Made by a program: the position numbers and the translations under genes. DNA of 64,000 nucleotides from a bacterium (GTDB lineage: Bacteria > Hydrothermota > Tepidihabitantia > SM23-42 > JAOAFX01): assembly GCA_036382775.1 (NCBI GenBank), contig DASVHD010000038.1, forward strand, positions 1 through 64,000, read 5' to 3'. Under the pieces are notes generated by a model. That model was not told the origin of the DNA, searched no databases, and worked only from the letters and a program-made list of their open reading frames with translations. This document shows, piece after piece, positions 62,370 through 64,000 of this stretch. Numbering within the stretch: the stretch's first letter is position 1; the number at the start of each line of letters is the position of its first letter.

Positions 62370-63651
62370 ACACCGCATCTATATAAAGACATTCGGTTGC
62401 CAGATGAACAAGAACGACTCGGACGTGATCTACGCGCTGATATCGTCGGCCGGCCACGAACCCGCGCAGGATCCACAGGACGCCGATGTGTACCTGGTCA
62501 ACACTTGTTCGGTGCGCGCGCATGCGGAAAAAAGAGCTGTTGGCCATATTACATCCATGAAAAAATGGCGCATCGCGTCGGCGGAGCGCGTGCTCGGAGT
62601 AATCGGCTGCATGGCGCAGAAAATGGGCGCGGATATCGCGGTCAGGTTTCCTTATGTCGACCTGGTCCTGGGTCCGGACTCGTACGCACAGATCCACCGC
62701 CATATTGATAACATCTGCGCAAACCGCACCAAGATCATCGACACGAGCCTATCGGACACGACATACTGCGGCATCTACCATAATCCACGCGGGATCACCG
62801 ATTTTGTCTCGATCATGCGCGGCTGCGACAATTTCTGTTCCTACTGCGTTGTCCCCTTTGTCCGGGGCCGGGCGCGTTCGCGACCGGCAGAAGATATCAT
62901 CACCGAGATCGCCGGCCTGGTGGCTGGAGGGGTCAAGGATATCACCCTGCTCGGCCAGAACGTCAACGAATATTCCTACTCAAACATCGGTTTTGACGAC
63001 CTGCTATCCATGGTCGCTGAACGCACCAGCGTTTTCCGGCTCCGCTTCCTTACTTCGCACCCAAAAGATCTTAAGCCTTCCATCATCGGAGCGGTAAGCA
63101 AACACCGCAACGTATGCGACTGGTTCCACCTTCCACTCCAGTCGGGGTGCGACCGCATACTATCTCTGATGAACCGCAGCTACACTGCCGCCGCGTACTC
63201 AAACCTGGTCGCGCAGATCAGGAATACCCTGCCCGAGGCAACGGTCACCACCGATATCATCGCCGGGTTCCCGACCGAAACCGACGCGGAATTCGAGCAA
63301 ACACTGACCTTGCTGGAGAAGATCCGATTCGATAACATTTACATGTATTACTACTCGCCGCGGGAAGGCACCGAAGCCGCGAAACTCGAAATACTGCCCG
63401 AAGAAAAACGCAAGCACCGTCTGCAGACCCTGATCGACCTTCAGAACCGCATATTTAAGGAACGCATGAACGAGATGGTAGGCAAGACCTATGAAGTTCT
63501 TTTTGAATCGGGATCGTTAAGCGGCGGCGCCAGGGGCAAAACCCGCGGTAACACCGATGTGATCGTCCGGGAGAAGATCGCGCCGGGCGAGATCAGGCAG
63601 GTGCTGATCTCGGAAGTACATGGCATAACGCCGGTCGGTGTAATACAATAA
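62362..63651 (+). CDS. miaB: tRNA-2-methylthio-N6-dimethylallyladenosine synthase MiaB
   Basis: From the ATG at 62362 the product has 429 residues: KTFGCQMNKNDSD (first cluster), VNTCSVR, GVIGCMAQ, radical-SAM motif CDNFCSYC at about 154, GRARSRP, TSHPKD and a C-terminal TRAM domain (about 365-425). It adds a methylthio group to i6A37 of tRNA. The start overlaps the mtaB stop by 8 bases. The ORF can be read from TTG at 62350, but the ATG is better. A miaA gene is not in the window. Confidence 0.93.
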   Translation: MSKHRIYIKTFGCQMNKNDSDVIYALISSAGHEPAQDPQDADVYLVNTCSVRAHAEKRAVGHITSMKKWRIASAERVLGVIGCMAQKMGADIAVRFPYVDLVLGPDSYAQIHRHIDNICANRTKIIDTSLSDTTYCGIYHNPRGITDFVSIMRGCDNFCSYCVVPFVRGRARSRPAEDIITEIAGLVAGGVKDITLLGQNVNEYSYSNIGFDDLLSMVAERTSVFRLRFLTSHPKDLKPSIIGAVSKHRNVCDWFHLPLQSGCDRILSLMNRSYTAAAYSNLVAQIRNTLPEATVTTDIIAGFPTETDAEFEQTLTLLEKIRFDNIYMYYYSPREGTEAAKLEILPEEKRKHRLQTLIDLQNRIFKERMNEMVGKTYEVLFESGSLSGGARGKTRGNTDVIVREKIAPGEIRQVLISEVHGITPVGVIQ

Positions 63652-63685
63652 ATATCGTCATCGTCTGAAATACACATCCCCCATC

Positions 63686-63704
63686 CCCCCTTTTCTAAAG
63701 GGGG
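63686..63704. terminator. Bidirectional CCCCCTTT/AAAGGGGG hairpin
   Basis: CCCCCTTT, TCT, AAAGGGGG form an 8-bp stem between convergent miaB and the DUF2284 gene, 35 bases behind the miaB stop. Related to the hairpin at 58685. Confidence 0.6.
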
Positions 63705-63744
63705 AAAAAGGAGGATTATAATAATAAAATATTGACTTGCTCTG

Positions 63745-64000
63745 TCAATCGATCAGTATCAGTCCCGTGTAAGTGCACGGGTCATCCAGTTTCTTGACGA
63801 CCTCAAGCTTCAAACCGCAGTTCCTGACCGTCTGGTACACGTCAATGCCGCATGCCTCCATAGCCGGCCGGGCGTCTTCCGGGAACCGGCAAGGTTTCGT
63901 CAGATCGCATTTCGCGCAGAACCGACATGGTCCTGATGCCATGCCGAATGCTTTATAATGACCGTCAAGAAATATCGTGCGCTCAAGCCTGGACACCATC
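63745..64000 (-). CDS. DUF2284 metal-binding protein, C-terminal part
   Basis: Only the last 84 residues lie in the window; the gene runs off the edge. The sequence shows GPCRFCAKCDLTKPCRFP, then ARPAMEACGIDVYQTVRNCG, the conserved end of DUF2284 proteins, which bind a metal through the Cys-x2-Cys-x2-Cys-type cluster and are often found with redox or corrinoid enzymes. Start cannot be determined. Confidence 0.8.
   Translation of the reverse strand, partial: MVSRLERTIFLDGHYKAFGMASGPCRFCAKCDLTKPCRFPEDARPAMEACGIDVYQTVRNCGLKLEVVKKLDDPCTYTGLILID

Overview
The window looks like a chromosomal segment of an uncultured Gram-negative bacterium of the FCB or candidate-phylum type; WOR-3/Stahlbacteria is my best guess, by inference only. 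The grounds are several secreted proteins ending in type IX secretion (T9SS) or FlgD-like C-terminal domains, a gingipain-like C25 protein, a TonB-dependent receptor, many lipoproteins, and recurrent AT-rich promoters of the form TTGACA-16/17 nt-TATAAT. No tRNA, rRNA or CRISPR array was seen.

Layout. About 0-24 kb is an accessory region. It opens with a complete IS110/IS1111-type insertion sequence (inverted repeats at 13-29 and 1315-1331) that carries a structured non-coding segment. Next come variable gene cassettes that share one upstream module: a GC-rich repeat (3 copies), an A-tract promoter (5 copies) and often a 47-49 aa basic protein (3 copies). The cassettes encode a lipoprotein, a P-loop ATPase with a TIR/deoxyribosyltransferase-like domain plus an overlapping partner (possible defence operon), a small membrane protein, an MBL-fold pair, and a patatin-OMP protein. 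The region also holds a 1624-residue kinase-ATPase-TPR-GAF-sigma54 activator. Close by, a sigma54 promoter (GG-N10-GC) drives a tiny secreted proline-rich peptide. A phage-like remnant (peptidase G2 fragment, PASTA membrane protein, amidase with SH3 domains) is present too.

About 24-33.6 kb is a class II lanthipeptide cluster: HlyD-like protein, C39 peptidase/ABC transporter, mersacidin-type precursor, LanM, and an AAA-TPR protein. LanM and the TPR gene are visibly more AT-rich than the transporter.

About 33.7-52.8 kb holds envelope and secreted proteins: the TonB receptor, an FG-GAP protein overlapping the C25-like protein, small lipoproteins, membrane proteins, an AAA/DUF4143 ATPase, a propeller protein and a TPR lipoprotein. 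They are separated by gene-poor stretches full of degenerate dispersed repeats.

About 53-64 kb is GC-richer and looks like core genome: an apparent minus-strand operon (GYD-like protein, ThiC, chemotaxis receptor, NtrC-type regulator), a Spy/CpxP-like protein, a cyclophilin diverging from rpsA, then mtaB and miaB directly behind rpsA, and the end of a DUF2284 protein at the edge.
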